NCBI RefSeq assembly: GCF_000024845.1
Contig: NC_013501.1
Location: forward strand, 3,018,874 to 3,082,873
Length of the DNA stretch: 64,000 nucleotides
Source: Rhodothermus marinus DSM 4252
GTDB taxonomy: Bacteria > Bacteroidota > Rhodothermia > Rhodothermales > Rhodothermaceae
Direction of reading: 5' to 3'
Position 1 is the first letter of the stretch, and each line of letters starts with the position of its first letter. The notes beneath the pieces are model-generated. The model worked only from the letters and a program-made list of their open reading frames with translations, had not been told where the DNA came from and did no database searches. Positions 1-8,171 of the stretch are shown here, piece by piece. Both the position numbers and the translations under genes were made by a program.

Positions 1-820
1 GCCCCTGCACGAACGGGCCTTCAGACGACAGATCAATCCCGATCAGCCCGAGCTGGAACGCATAGGAGCGCCGGGCGGCGTTGCCTCGTCGAAAGCGCAT
101 GTCGAAGACACCGGCCAGCACATTGCCGTACTCGGCCGGGAAGGCGCCGGTCAGCACATCGCTATCGGCCAGCAACTGACTGCTGAAAAGCGTCAGTCCA
201 CCCCCGCCCAGCACGGCCTGATCGGCGAAATGGTTGGGGTTTGGAATCTCGACGCCTTCCAGTCGCCATTGCACTCCTTTTGGCGCGTTGCCCCGCACGA
301 TCAGGGCATTATCCTGAATGCCGGCGCCGCTGGCAATACCCGCAAAGACGGCGGCCATGCGCGCCGGATCGTCCAGCCCCCCTGCATAGCGTCGGGTTTC
401 TTCCACGGAAAAAGAACGGGCGCTCAGTAAGGCAAAATCGTTGAGCGGGCGCACCGGCTCGACCGAAGGCGTTACCACTACGGCCGACCCGGTGATCACC
501 TGTTCTTTGAGCGCGACCTCCAGCACGGTTTCCCGTCCGGACGACACCAGCACGCCTGACAGAACCACCGGCTCGTACCCCAGAAAGCTGACGCGCAGAT
601 CGTAGCGGCCCGGTGCCAGGCCGCTCAGCACAAACCACCCTTCGCCATCGGTAGTAGTGCCCCGCAACGGATCGGTATGCAGTACCACCACGTGTGCGCC
701 GGGTAGCGGTTGCCCCGTATCGCGATCCACGACGCGCCCGCGAATGGTCTGGGCCATTAGCGTTTCCGCAAAAAGACCCACCAGCACAACCGGCAACAAC
801 CATCGAGCAACGGTACCCAT
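1..820 (-). CDS. TonB-dependent receptor, N-terminal part (cut by window edge)
   Basis: Outer-membrane receptor that would import a ligand using energy from TonB. The frame is open from an ATG at 820 to the left edge, about 273 residues. A signal peptide ending near Met-Ala-Gln is followed by a carboxypeptidase-regulatory-like fold (about residues 24-105, RGRVVDRDTGQPLPGAHV), then a plug-like region with ALIVRGNAPKGVQWRLEGVEIPNPNHF. The barrel lies outside the window, so SusC-type versus other receptor cannot be decided and the ligand is unknown. No SusD-like lipoprotein is visible on this side. The start is well defined by the signal peptide. Confidence 0.85.
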   Translation of the reverse strand, partial: MGTVARWLLPVVLVGLFAETLMAQTIRGRVVDRDTGQPLPGAHVVVLHTDPLRGTTTDGEGWFVLSGLAPGRYDLRVSFLGYEPVVLSGVLVSSGRETVLEVALKEQVITGSAVVVTPSVEPVRPLNDFALLSARSFSVEETRRYAGGLDDPARMAAVFAGIASGAGIQDNALIVRGNAPKGVQWRLEGVEIPNPNHFADQAVLGGGGLTLFSSQLLADSDVLTGAFPAEYGNVLAGVFDMRFRRGNAARRSYAFQLGLIGIDLSSEGPFVQG

Positions 821-911
821 CGGCAACTACCTGTTTGTTTGCACTTCAGCGGACGGGCACCGAAGGTAGCGTTGGAGGCGTCGCAAAGCGTCCGAGCCGA
901 TGGGACCGTAC

Positions 912-943
912 GCCTGAACCGGTCTGGTCCCGTGGGTTCAGGC
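912..943 (-). terminator. hairpin over the AraC-gene stop codon
   Basis: A 9-bp inverted repeat (912-920 with 935-943) spans the stop codon of the AraC-family gene, with a 14-base loop. No T-run follows on either strand, so this is at best a weak or factor-assisted terminator. A competing GGGACC/GGTCCC pairing (903-908 with 925-930) overlaps it. Confidence 0.3.
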
Positions 944-2059
944 TTTGCGGGCCAGCACACGTCGCCGGTAGGCCGAAGGCGTCAGGCCCGTGTGTTTTTT
1001 GAAGGCCGCGTTGAAGGTGGACTTCGACGAAAAGCCGGCCTCCATGGCCAGGGCGAGGATGGTCAGGTGCGCCCGGTTCGGATCGGCCAGCAGCGCCTGC
1101 ACTTCCCGTACGCGGTAGCCGTTGATGAAATCGTAGAAACTCTGTCCGAACACCGTGTTCAGCACCTCGCTCAGGTTGTGCGGCGAAATGCCCAGGCGCT
1201 CGGCCAGTGCCTGCAGCGTCAGATCCGGCTGGCGATAGAGCTTTTCCGTTTCCATGAGGGCCAGCACCTGCTCCCGAATACGAGCGATGGCTTCCGGATC
1301 CAGACCGGAACGGGCGTAACGCGGCTTTTCGGGATGAGCCGGAGGGACGAAAGCCGGCGACAGGGAAAGCCCGGCGTAACTGAGCGCGCAGACGAACAAC
1401 GCCAGCGCCCAGAGGGTCAGATCGTCAAAAATAGAACCCGCATCCAGCCCTACCGGCGCCAGAGAAGCCGCCGTCAGCAGATAACCCCCAATCCCGAAGC
1501 CCGCCAGCGCCAGCCCTCCCAGCAGCAACACCCGGAGCCATCGACGGTGAACCGTAAGCCAGAGCTGCTGCAGACGCTTTCGGTATCGAACAAGCAGATA
1601 AAGCGTGCTCAGCAGATAGCCCGACGCGTGTGCCAGTTTAAACGCGGTCAGCACGCGAAGCATGCGTGACCAGAAACCATCCGGACGGGACAGAAACTGC
1701 ACCTTCGCCTCGGCCGACTGCAGGTAGAACGGAAGCAATCCCAGCACCAGGAGCATGAACGGAACGAGATGTAGCCCGTCGCTACGGCGTGCGGAACGCC
1801 CGGTGAGCATAGCCCGCACGTACAGATAAAGGGCCGGACCGTAAAGCAGCGTAACCGGAAAATCCACACCGAGCAGATGCGGCCATCGCTCCACCAGCCC
1901 GACGACATGTGCCGCCGCCAGGGCCAGATCCACAGCGAAAGCGCCCGTCAACAGCGCCAGCCACCCCAGCGGGTACCGCTGCCGACGGGCCAGCACGCCG
2001 GTCAGCAGCAGCGCCTGTGCGGCACCCAGCCCGTAAAGCAGTGCCGAAATTTCGCGCAT
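938..2059 (-). CDS. AraC-family regulator with N-terminal membrane domain
   Basis: Predicted membrane-anchored transcription regulator of 373 residues. The first roughly 235 residues carry about six to seven hydrophobic segments (for example around 8-25, 35-55, 65-85, 100-115, 140-155, 175-195). The C-terminal 110 residues form a double helix-turn-helix AraC domain: LTLQALAERLGISPHNLSEVLN and, near the end, AMEAGFSSKSTFNAAFKKHTGLTPSAYR. This architecture is common in Bacteroidota and relatives; the signal sensed is unknown. It is divergent from the dienelactone-hydrolase-like gene at 2183 across 123 bp, so that gene is a plausible target, and it lies downstream of the receptor start at 820. 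Confidence 0.9.
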   Translation of the reverse strand: MREISALLYGLGAAQALLLTGVLARRQRYPLGWLALLTGAFAVDLALAAAHVVGLVERWPHLLGVDFPVTLLYGPALYLYVRAMLTGRSARRSDGLHLVPFMLLVLGLLPFYLQSAEAKVQFLSRPDGFWSRMLRVLTAFKLAHASGYLLSTLYLLVRYRKRLQQLWLTVHRRWLRVLLLGGLALAGFGIGGYLLTAASLAPVGLDAGSIFDDLTLWALALFVCALSYAGLSLSPAFVPPAHPEKPRYARSGLDPEAIARIREQVLALMETEKLYRQPDLTLQALAERLGISPHNLSEVLNTVFGQSFYDFINGYRVREVQALLADPNRAHLTILALAMEAGFSSKSTFNAAFKKHTGLTPSAYRRRVLARKA

Positions 2060-2182
2060 GCGTTCCCTTCAGGTAAGCCTGCGCCACGAACCCGAAAGCC
2101 CGACCGGAGATCCCCCTTGCCTGAAGCCGCGCCCGTGCTTATTCTTTCCAACAGAGCTTCACACCACCTTCACGGAGCGACC

Positions 2183-2977
2183 ATGCGCTTCTGGATCTTT
2201 ACGCTGCTGCTGTTGACCGTTCCTTTCGTTCGGGCCCAGGATCCGATTCGCGAGCGGCTGGAACGATCGCCCCGCCACCAGGAATGGGTGGCCATCACCT
2301 ACGACGGCCGCACCGTGCACACGTTCGTCGTCTATCCCGAACGCGACACGCCCGCCACGGCCGTCGTGCTCATCCACGAAAACCGGGGCCTGTCGGACTG
2401 GGTGCGGAGCGTGGCCGACCGCCTGGCCGAGGCGGGCTACCTGGCGCTGGCGCCGGACCTGCTCTCGGGCATGGCGCCCGGAGGCGGCCGCACCGCCGAC
2501 TTTCCAGGCGAAGACGCCGCCCGTGAGGCGATCTATCGCCTGCCCCTCGAACAGGTGATGGCCGACCTGGACGCCGTCGTGGACTACGCGCGCAACCTGC
2601 CGGCCGCCAACGGCAAAGTGGCCGTGGCGGGCTTCTGCTGGGGCGGCGCCCAGGCCTTCCGTTTTGCCACCCACCGGCCCGACCTGGCCGCTGCGTTCGT
2701 CTTCTACGGCACCGGCCCTGACGATCCGGAAGCCGTGGCCCGTATTCAATGCCCCGTCTACGGCTTCTACGGCGGCAACGACGCCCGCGTGAACGCCACA
2801 ATCCCGCGCACCGACTCGCTCATGCGGGCGGCCGGCAAGACGTTCGTCTATGAGATCTACGAAGGAGCCGGCCACGCCTTCATGCGCCGCGGCGAGACGG
2901 CCGACACCACCGACGCCAACCGACGCGCCCGCGACACCGCCTGGCAACGCTGGCTCCGGCTGTTACAGACACTTTAG
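2183..2977 (+). CDS. secreted dienelactone hydrolase family protein
   Basis: Alpha/beta hydrolase of 264 residues with a clear signal peptide (MRFWIFTLLLLTVPFVRAQ), so it acts outside the cytoplasm. The nucleophile elbow GFCWGG has cysteine in place of serine, as in dienelactone hydrolases. The acid (GGNDARVN) and histidine (YEGAGHAFMR) of the triad are also present, so it looks active. Start chosen at 2183 because it begins the signal peptide; the open frame runs 306 bases further upstream without support. Substrate is not known: cytosolic relatives act on dienelactone, while exported ones in this phylum are uncharacterised. Divergent from the AraC-type regulator. Confidence 0.88.
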   Translation: MRFWIFTLLLLTVPFVRAQDPIRERLERSPRHQEWVAITYDGRTVHTFVVYPERDTPATAVVLIHENRGLSDWVRSVADRLAEAGYLALAPDLLSGMAPGGGRTADFPGEDAAREAIYRLPLEQVMADLDAVVDYARNLPAANGKVAVAGFCWGGAQAFRFATHRPDLAAAFVFYGTGPDDPEAVARIQCPVYGFYGGNDARVNATIPRTDSLMRAAGKTFVYEIYEGAGHAFMRRGETADTTDANRRARDTAWQRWLRLLQTL

Positions 2978-3108
2978 CCTTTCCTTCGCACTGGCGCCCT
3001 GCAACTTCGAATTCCAGGCCGCCTTACCCGAAAGCGTCCGCTTTGACCCGGACCCCGAAGGCCGCTCCACCGTTCTGCTTTTCGGTCAACAAGCCAGTTC
3101 GTTTCGGA

Positions 3109-4287
3109 ATGCGCCACCGGCAAGGTCTGCTGCTGATCGGACTCCTGCTGCTCGGAAGCCTGAGCGGACGCATCGGCCGTCCGCAATCGGCCCCGACCGT
3201 CTCCGTACTGGACGACCCGCTGGTGCGCACCGAGGGCCGCACCGGCCTGGAATTGCTCTACGACCTGGATTTCGCCGGGGCCCAGGCCCACTTTGCCCGG
3301 ATCATCCAGCGCTATCCGGACCACCCGATCGGCCCCTTCCTGACCGGCCTGAACCTCTGGTGGCAGATCCTGCTGGACCTGTCGGACCGCTCCCGCGACG
3401 AGGCGTTCTACAACCTGATGGACGCCGTGCTGAAGCGATGCGAACGCATGCTGCGCCGCGACCCGGACAACCTGGACGCCCTCTTCTTCAAAAGCGCGGC
3501 GCTGGGCTTCCGGGGCCGGCTGCGCGCCAATCGGGGCGACTGGTTTCAGGCAGCGCTCGACGGCAAACGCGCGCTCGATGCCGTCATGGCACTGGCCCGG
3601 CGGCGTCCCCAGAACCCGGACTTCCGCTTCGGCAAGGCGCTCTACGACTACTATGCGGCCGTCATCCCGGAGCGCTACCCCTTCGTCAAGCCGGTCATGA
3701 TCTTCTTTCCGTCCGGCGACCGGGAGGCCGGCCTGCGCCAGCTCGAGGACACGGCCCGGCACGGCTACTACATTCAGGCCGAGGCCGTCTACTTTCTGGC
3801 CATGATCTATTACCTCTTCGAGGAGGACTACGCGCGCACGATGGAGCACGTGCGCTGGCTGCGTGCGCATTTTCCCAACAACGGCTACTTTCACACGCTG
3901 GAGGGCCGCGTCTACGTGCGCTGGGGACACTGGCAGCAGGGACGCCAGACCTTCGAGGCCGTGCTGAGCCGCTTCCAGGAAGGGCACCGGGGCTACAACG
4001 CGGCAATGGCCGAGCAGGCCCTGTACTTCATCGCGCTTTCCTATATGCTGGAGCGCCGCTATCAGGCCGCGCTGGATTACCTGCTCAAGCTGGAGGCCCT
4101 CACCGCCCGCCGTAAGGAGGACACCTACTTCAAGGTGATGGGCCGGCTGCGTCAGGGTATGGCCTACGACGCGCTGGGCCAGCGCGACATTGCCATCCTC
4201 CGCTACCGCGAAGTGCTTCAGATGAAAGACTTCGGCCGCGCCCATGAACGCGCCCGCCAGTACCTGAAAACGCCCTACCGGGGATGA
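3109..4287 (+). CDS. exported TPR-like repeat protein
   Basis: Protein of 392 residues, probably exported (hydrophobic segment MRHRQGLLLIGLLLLGSLSG at the N-terminus). The body is alpha-helical with TPR-like units, for example FAGAQAHFARIIQRYPDHPIG, RTFEAVLSRFQEGHRGYN and YQAALDYLLKLEALTARR, ending with ALGQRDIAILRYREVLQMKDFGRAHERARQYL. No catalytic motif is seen. ATG 3109 is preferred over a TTG at 3043 because it opens the signal peptide. Function unknown; such proteins usually scaffold envelope complexes. It is followed 61 bases later by the VWA gene on the same strand. Confidence 0.8.
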   Translation: MRHRQGLLLIGLLLLGSLSGRIGRPQSAPTVSVLDDPLVRTEGRTGLELLYDLDFAGAQAHFARIIQRYPDHPIGPFLTGLNLWWQILLDLSDRSRDEAFYNLMDAVLKRCERMLRRDPDNLDALFFKSAALGFRGRLRANRGDWFQAALDGKRALDAVMALARRRPQNPDFRFGKALYDYYAAVIPERYPFVKPVMIFFPSGDREAGLRQLEDTARHGYYIQAEAVYFLAMIYYLFEEDYARTMEHVRWLRAHFPNNGYFHTLEGRVYVRWGHWQQGRQTFEAVLSRFQEGHRGYNAAMAEQALYFIALSYMLERRYQAALDYLLKLEALTARRKEDTYFKVMGRLRQGMAYDALGQRDIAILRYREVLQMKDFGRAHERARQYLKTPYRG

Positions 4288-4348
4288 ACCTCCTCTGCTC
4301 CCTGTCGTATTTCCCTGAGCGTTGGCCCGAGATCAGCAGCAGCGCGCC

Positions 4349-5449
4349 ATGTGGATACGCTACACGCAATGGGATCCGAAGCGGCACGGCCGAAAGCAAT
4401 CGACGTTCGAGCGGCTCTTTGAGCTGTTCAAGCAACTGCTGCACTTCACGGCGGGCGATGCGGCCGAGGCGCTCCGGTGGCTCAGCCAGCTCGATCAGGA
4501 GTACGGCCTGACCGACGAAGAAATGGGCCTGGGCGACTTCATCGAAGAACTCAAGCGCCGGGGCTACCTGCAGGACGATGAGCAGACGGGCGTCGTGCAG
4601 ATCACGCCGCGCATGGAGCGCACGCTGCGCCAGAGCGCCCTCGAAGAGATCTTCCGCAAGCTACGCCGGGGCAGCCTGGGCCAGCACAAGACGCCCTATG
4701 CCGGTCAGGGCGACGAACGATTGCCCGAAACCCGCCCCTGGCAGTTCGGCGACGACCCGCACCTGCTGGACCTGACAGGCACCCTCTCGAACGCCTTCCG
4801 CCGGAGCGGCATCGACCAGTGGTCACTGCGCGAAGAAGACCTGGAGGTGTACGAGACCGACCACCACACGAGCGTGGCCACGGTGCTGCTGATCGACCTG
4901 TCGCACTCCATGGTGCTCTACGGCGAAGACCGCATCACGCCGGCCCGCAAGACCGCGCTGGCCCTGGCCGAACTGATCACCACCCGCTACCCGAAAGACA
5001 CGCTCGACATCGTGGCCTTCGGCAACGACGCCTGGGAAGTCTCGCTCAAGGAGCTGCCCTACCTGCAGGTGGGCCCCTACTACACGAACACGCGGGCGGC
5101 ACTGCAGCGGGCCCGCCAGATTCTGCACCGCCGCAAAAACCGCAACAAGCAGATCTTCCTGATCACCGACGGCAAGCCGAGCTGCCACTTCGAAAACGGC
5201 CGCATGTACCGCAACGCCTTCGGTCTGGACCGCCGCATTGTGAACAAGGTGCTCGACGAGGCCGTCCGTTGCCGTCGCGAGGGCATCACGATCACCACGT
5301 TCATGGTGGCCCGCGATCCCTACCTGCAGCAGTTCGTCCAGCAGCTCACCCGGGCCAACCGCGGCCGCGCCTACTACGCCAGTCTGGACCGCCTGGGTGA
5401 GTACCTGTTCGAGGACTACGTGCGCAACCGCCGCAAGCACCTGCGCTGA
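4349..5449 (+). CDS. VWA domain protein
   Basis: Protein of 366 residues with a von Willebrand factor A domain in its C-terminal half (about 175-366). The metal-ion-dependent adhesion site DLSHSM is intact, with a later DIVAFGNDAW and a LITDGKPS segment that match the second and third metal-site loops. No signal peptide or membrane segment, so it is likely cytoplasmic, like VWA partners of MoxR-type AAA ATPases; no MoxR gene is in the window. The N-terminal half (FELFKQLLHFTAGDAAEALRWL) is helical and unassigned. ATG 4349 preferred over TTG 4322. Five bases separate it from rsmA, suggesting co-transcription. Confidence 0.85.
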   Translation: MWIRYTQWDPKRHGRKQSTFERLFELFKQLLHFTAGDAAEALRWLSQLDQEYGLTDEEMGLGDFIEELKRRGYLQDDEQTGVVQITPRMERTLRQSALEEIFRKLRRGSLGQHKTPYAGQGDERLPETRPWQFGDDPHLLDLTGTLSNAFRRSGIDQWSLREEDLEVYETDHHTSVATVLLIDLSHSMVLYGEDRITPARKTALALAELITTRYPKDTLDIVAFGNDAWEVSLKELPYLQVGPYYTNTRAALQRARQILHRRKNRNKQIFLITDGKPSCHFENGRMYRNAFGLDRRIVNKVLDEAVRCRREGITITTFMVARDPYLQQFVQQLTRANRGRAYYASLDRLGEYLFEDYVRNRRKHLR

Positions 5450-5454
5450 GCGAC

Positions 5455-6255
5455 ATGGCCGCGCCGTTTCGTCCCCGCAAGCGCCTGGGCCAGCATTTTC
5501 TGGTGGATCCCAACATCGCCCGCAAGATTGTCGCGGCGCTGCAGGCCGCGCCCGAGGATCCCGTCGTCGAGATCGGTCCGGGCACCGGCGCGCTGACCGG
5601 CCTACTGCTGGAGCGCTACCCACACCTGACGGCCATCGAGATCGATCCCCGGGCCGTGGCCGAACTGAAGGCCCGCTGGCCGGAGCTGGACGTGCGTCAG
5701 GAAGATGTGCTGAAGGTGAACTGGGCGGAGCTGGCCGAAGAGAAAGGCGGACGTCTCCACGTCGTCGGCAACCTGCCCTACTACATCACCAGCCCGATTC
5801 TGTTTGCGCTGCTCGACGCCCGCGAGGCACTGGCCGAGGCCGTGCTCATGATGCAGCGCGAGGTGGCCGAGCGTCTGGTCGCCCCGCCCGGCAGCAAGAC
5901 GTACGGCATTCTGAGCGTGGCCGCCCAGCTCTGGGCCACCCCTGCGCTGCTGTTTCCCGTCTCCCGTCATGTTTTTCGTCCGAAGCCCCGCGTCGAAAGT
6001 GCCGTTGTGCGCCTGACCTTCGAGCGACCGCTCCCGGACGTCGATCCCGAACTGCTGCGCCAGGTTATTCGGACGGCCTTCAACCAGCGCCGCAAAACGC
6101 TGCGCAACAGCCTGCGCCGCCTGTTGCCATCCGGAACGCCCCTGCCCGATCCCTGGGCCCAGGCCCGCGCCGAAGATCTTTCCCCTGACGACTATGTGGC
6201 CCTGACCCGATGGCTGCACGCCACAACCGCCTCTCTGATTGCATCCCGCCTGTAA
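5455..6255 (+). CDS. rsmA: 16S rRNA dimethyladenosine transferase RsmA (KsgA)
   Basis: Dimethylates two adjacent adenines near the 3' end of 16S rRNA during 30S assembly, using S-adenosylmethionine. At 266 residues it has normal family length. Motif I VEIGPGTGALTGLLLERYP, the acidic AIEIDPRA and the catalytic NLPYYITSPILF are all present, with the GQHFLVD N-terminal motif. The C-terminal helical domain holds TAFNQRRKTLRNSL. The gene follows the VWA gene after five bases. Confidence 0.97.
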   Translation: MAAPFRPRKRLGQHFLVDPNIARKIVAALQAAPEDPVVEIGPGTGALTGLLLERYPHLTAIEIDPRAVAELKARWPELDVRQEDVLKVNWAELAEEKGGRLHVVGNLPYYITSPILFALLDAREALAEAVLMMQREVAERLVAPPGSKTYGILSVAAQLWATPALLFPVSRHVFRPKPRVESAVVRLTFERPLPDVDPELLRQVIRTAFNQRRKTLRNSLRRLLPSGTPLPDPWAQARAEDLSPDDYVALTRWLHATTASLIASRL

Positions 6256-6440
6256 AACGACAGATTTGCTGTCTTTCTCATAGGATGCAAAAATCCCTTT
6301 CGCCTTTGGGGCTATAAGCCTATCTTAAGAGGATTTTTAAGACACGGCTAATGGGGGCGTATGCAAAAAGCGCTCCCCGGCCATGACCTTCCATCCATAC
6401 CTGACGGTGCATCTATCTCAACCAACCCGGAGGAAGCCCT

Positions 6441-8114
6441 ATGACGGTACTGGACTGGTTAATCGTGGCGGCCTATTTCGCGATCCTGGCCGGGATCGTC
6501 TGGTGGTCGGCCCGCCGCGTCAAAACCACCACGGACTACTTCCTGGCCGGCCGCGACGTGGGCTTTTTCGTCATCGGTGCCTCGATCTTCGCCTCGAACA
6601 TCGGCTCGGAGCACATCGTGGGGCTGGCCGGAAGCGGCGCGGCCAACGGCCTGGCCCAGGCCCACTGGGAGCTGCACGCCTGGATTCTGGTGCTTCTGGC
6701 CTGGGTGTTCGTGCCGTTTTACTACCGCTCGGGCGTCTTTACGATGCCGGAGTTTCTCGAGCGGCGCTTCAACAGCCGCGCGCGCTGGATTCTGGCCGTG
6801 GTGTCGCTGACGGCCTACGTCTTTACGAAGGTGTCGGTGACGGTATATGCGGGGGCGCTGGTGTTTCGGACGCTGCTGGCCGACGTGTTTGGTTCGCCGG
6901 ACCAGGCGTTCTGGGTGGGAGCGATTGCGACGGTGCTGGCCACGGGGATTTACACGATTCTGGGGGGTCTTCGGGCGGTGGTTTACACCGAGGTGTTGCA
7001 GACGGGGTTGTTGATTCTGGGGAGTGTGTTCATCACGGTATTCGGACTTTCGGCGCTGGGGGGCTGGGGTGAGCTGCGGGAGGTAGCGCGCCTGCAGGGC
7101 GAGCAGTGGGCCCTCTGGCGTCCGAACAGTGACCCCAACTTCCCCTGGCTGGGTGTGATGATTTCGTCCGCGGTAACGGGCATCTGGTACTGGTGCACGG
7201 ACCAGTACATTGTGCAGCGGACGCTGGCGGCGCGTTCGCTGCAGGATGCGCGACGGGGTGCGCTCTGGGGTGGTTTTCTGAAGGTGTGGCCGGTGTTCAT
7301 TTTTCTGGTGCCGGGGATGATCGGCTATGCGCTGCACCAGAAGGGGTTGATTCACATTCCGACGGACGCTTCGGGCCAGGTGCAGGGGGACATGGTGTTT
7401 CCGACGCTGGTGGCGGAGCTGTTGCCGCTGGGCCTGCGTGGGCTGGTCGTCGGCGGCCTGCTTTCGGCATTGATGTCGTCGCTTTCGTCGCTGTTCAACT
7501 CGTGCGCGACGCTTTTCACGGTGGACATTTACGAGAAGCTCCGTCCGGGACGTCCGGAGTCGGAGCTGGTGCGGGTGGGACGGATTGCGACGGCGGTGGT
7601 GGTGGGGCTGGGCTTGCTGTGGATTCCGATCATGAAGGTGATGGCCGAGTCGAAGGCGGGGTTGTACGACTATTTGCAGAACGTGCAGGGTTTTCTGGCG
7701 CCGCCGATCACGGCGGTGTTTCTGCTGGGGATTACGAGTCGTCGGATCAACGCGCGGGGTGCAGTGTGGGGGTTGGGCGTCGGCTTCGTGCTGGCGATGG
7801 TGAAGTTGACGTTGCAATCGATGGTGCAGAACGGGGCGCTGGATCCGAATACGTTCCTGGGCGCAATCGGTGCGTTTAATGGCTATTACTTCTCCGGACT
7901 GCTGTTCTTGCTGAGCGTGCTGATCATCGTCGGCGTATCGTTGTTAACGGAGCCGCCGCCGGAGGAGAAGGTTCGGGGGTTGACGTTTGGTACGGTGTCG
8001 GCGTCGGATCGGTCTGAGAGTCGGAAGACGTGGGACTGGCGGGATGTGACGTTGACGGTGGTGGTTTTGGGGCTGGTGCTGGCGATCTATCTGTACTTCT
8101 CCTTCTGGGTGTAA
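6441..8114 (+). CDS. sodium:solute symporter (SSS/SLC5 family), sugar-type
   Basis: Inner-membrane transporter of 557 residues, expected to couple sodium entry to uptake of a sugar or similar solute. Family signatures include DYFLAGRDVGFFVIGASIFASNIGSEHIVGLAGSGAA near the N-terminus, GGLRAVVYTEVLQT, WYWCTDQYIVQRTLAA and LSALMSSLSSLFNSCATLFTVDIYEK; these resemble vSGLT-type sodium/glucose carriers. A good Shine-Dalgarno (GGAGG, 6430-6434) lies before the ATG. Codon choice changes sharply at about base 6820 (residue 127): the first part uses C-ending codons like its neighbours, the rest favours GCG, GGG, ACG, GTG and TTG. It converges on the GH31 gene, so imported product and glycosidase may share a role. 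Confidence 0.93.
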   Translation: MTVLDWLIVAAYFAILAGIVWWSARRVKTTTDYFLAGRDVGFFVIGASIFASNIGSEHIVGLAGSGAANGLAQAHWELHAWILVLLAWVFVPFYYRSGVFTMPEFLERRFNSRARWILAVVSLTAYVFTKVSVTVYAGALVFRTLLADVFGSPDQAFWVGAIATVLATGIYTILGGLRAVVYTEVLQTGLLILGSVFITVFGLSALGGWGELREVARLQGEQWALWRPNSDPNFPWLGVMISSAVTGIWYWCTDQYIVQRTLAARSLQDARRGALWGGFLKVWPVFIFLVPGMIGYALHQKGLIHIPTDASGQVQGDMVFPTLVAELLPLGLRGLVVGGLLSALMSSLSSLFNSCATLFTVDIYEKLRPGRPESELVRVGRIATAVVVGLGLLWIPIMKVMAESKAGLYDYLQNVQGFLAPPITAVFLLGITSRRINARGAVWGLGVGFVLAMVKLTLQSMVQNGALDPNTFLGAIGAFNGYYFSGLLFLLSVLIIVGVSLLTEPPPEEKVRGLTFGTVSASDRSESRKTWDWRDVTLTVVVLGLVLAIYLYFSFWV

Positions 8115-8134
8115 TCTGCTGTCACGGGCATAGA

Positions 8135-8168
8135 CGAAAAAGGGGCGGCGCTGGCCGCCCCTTTTTCG
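8135..8168. terminator. bidirectional rho-independent terminator
   Basis: A perfect 15-bp stem (8135-8149 with 8154-8168) with a 4-base loop GCTG. The stem is GC-rich in the centre and ends in A5/T5 tracts, so it works in both directions between the convergent symporter and GH31 genes. Confidence 0.92.
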
Positions 8169-8171
8169 TGC

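Noticed and set aside
6459-7817. 452-residue open frame on the minus strand inside the symporter gene
   Set aside because: It mirrors the plus-strand SSS coding region; the translation is arginine/glutamine/histidine-rich without known domains, a by-product of the G-rich codons.
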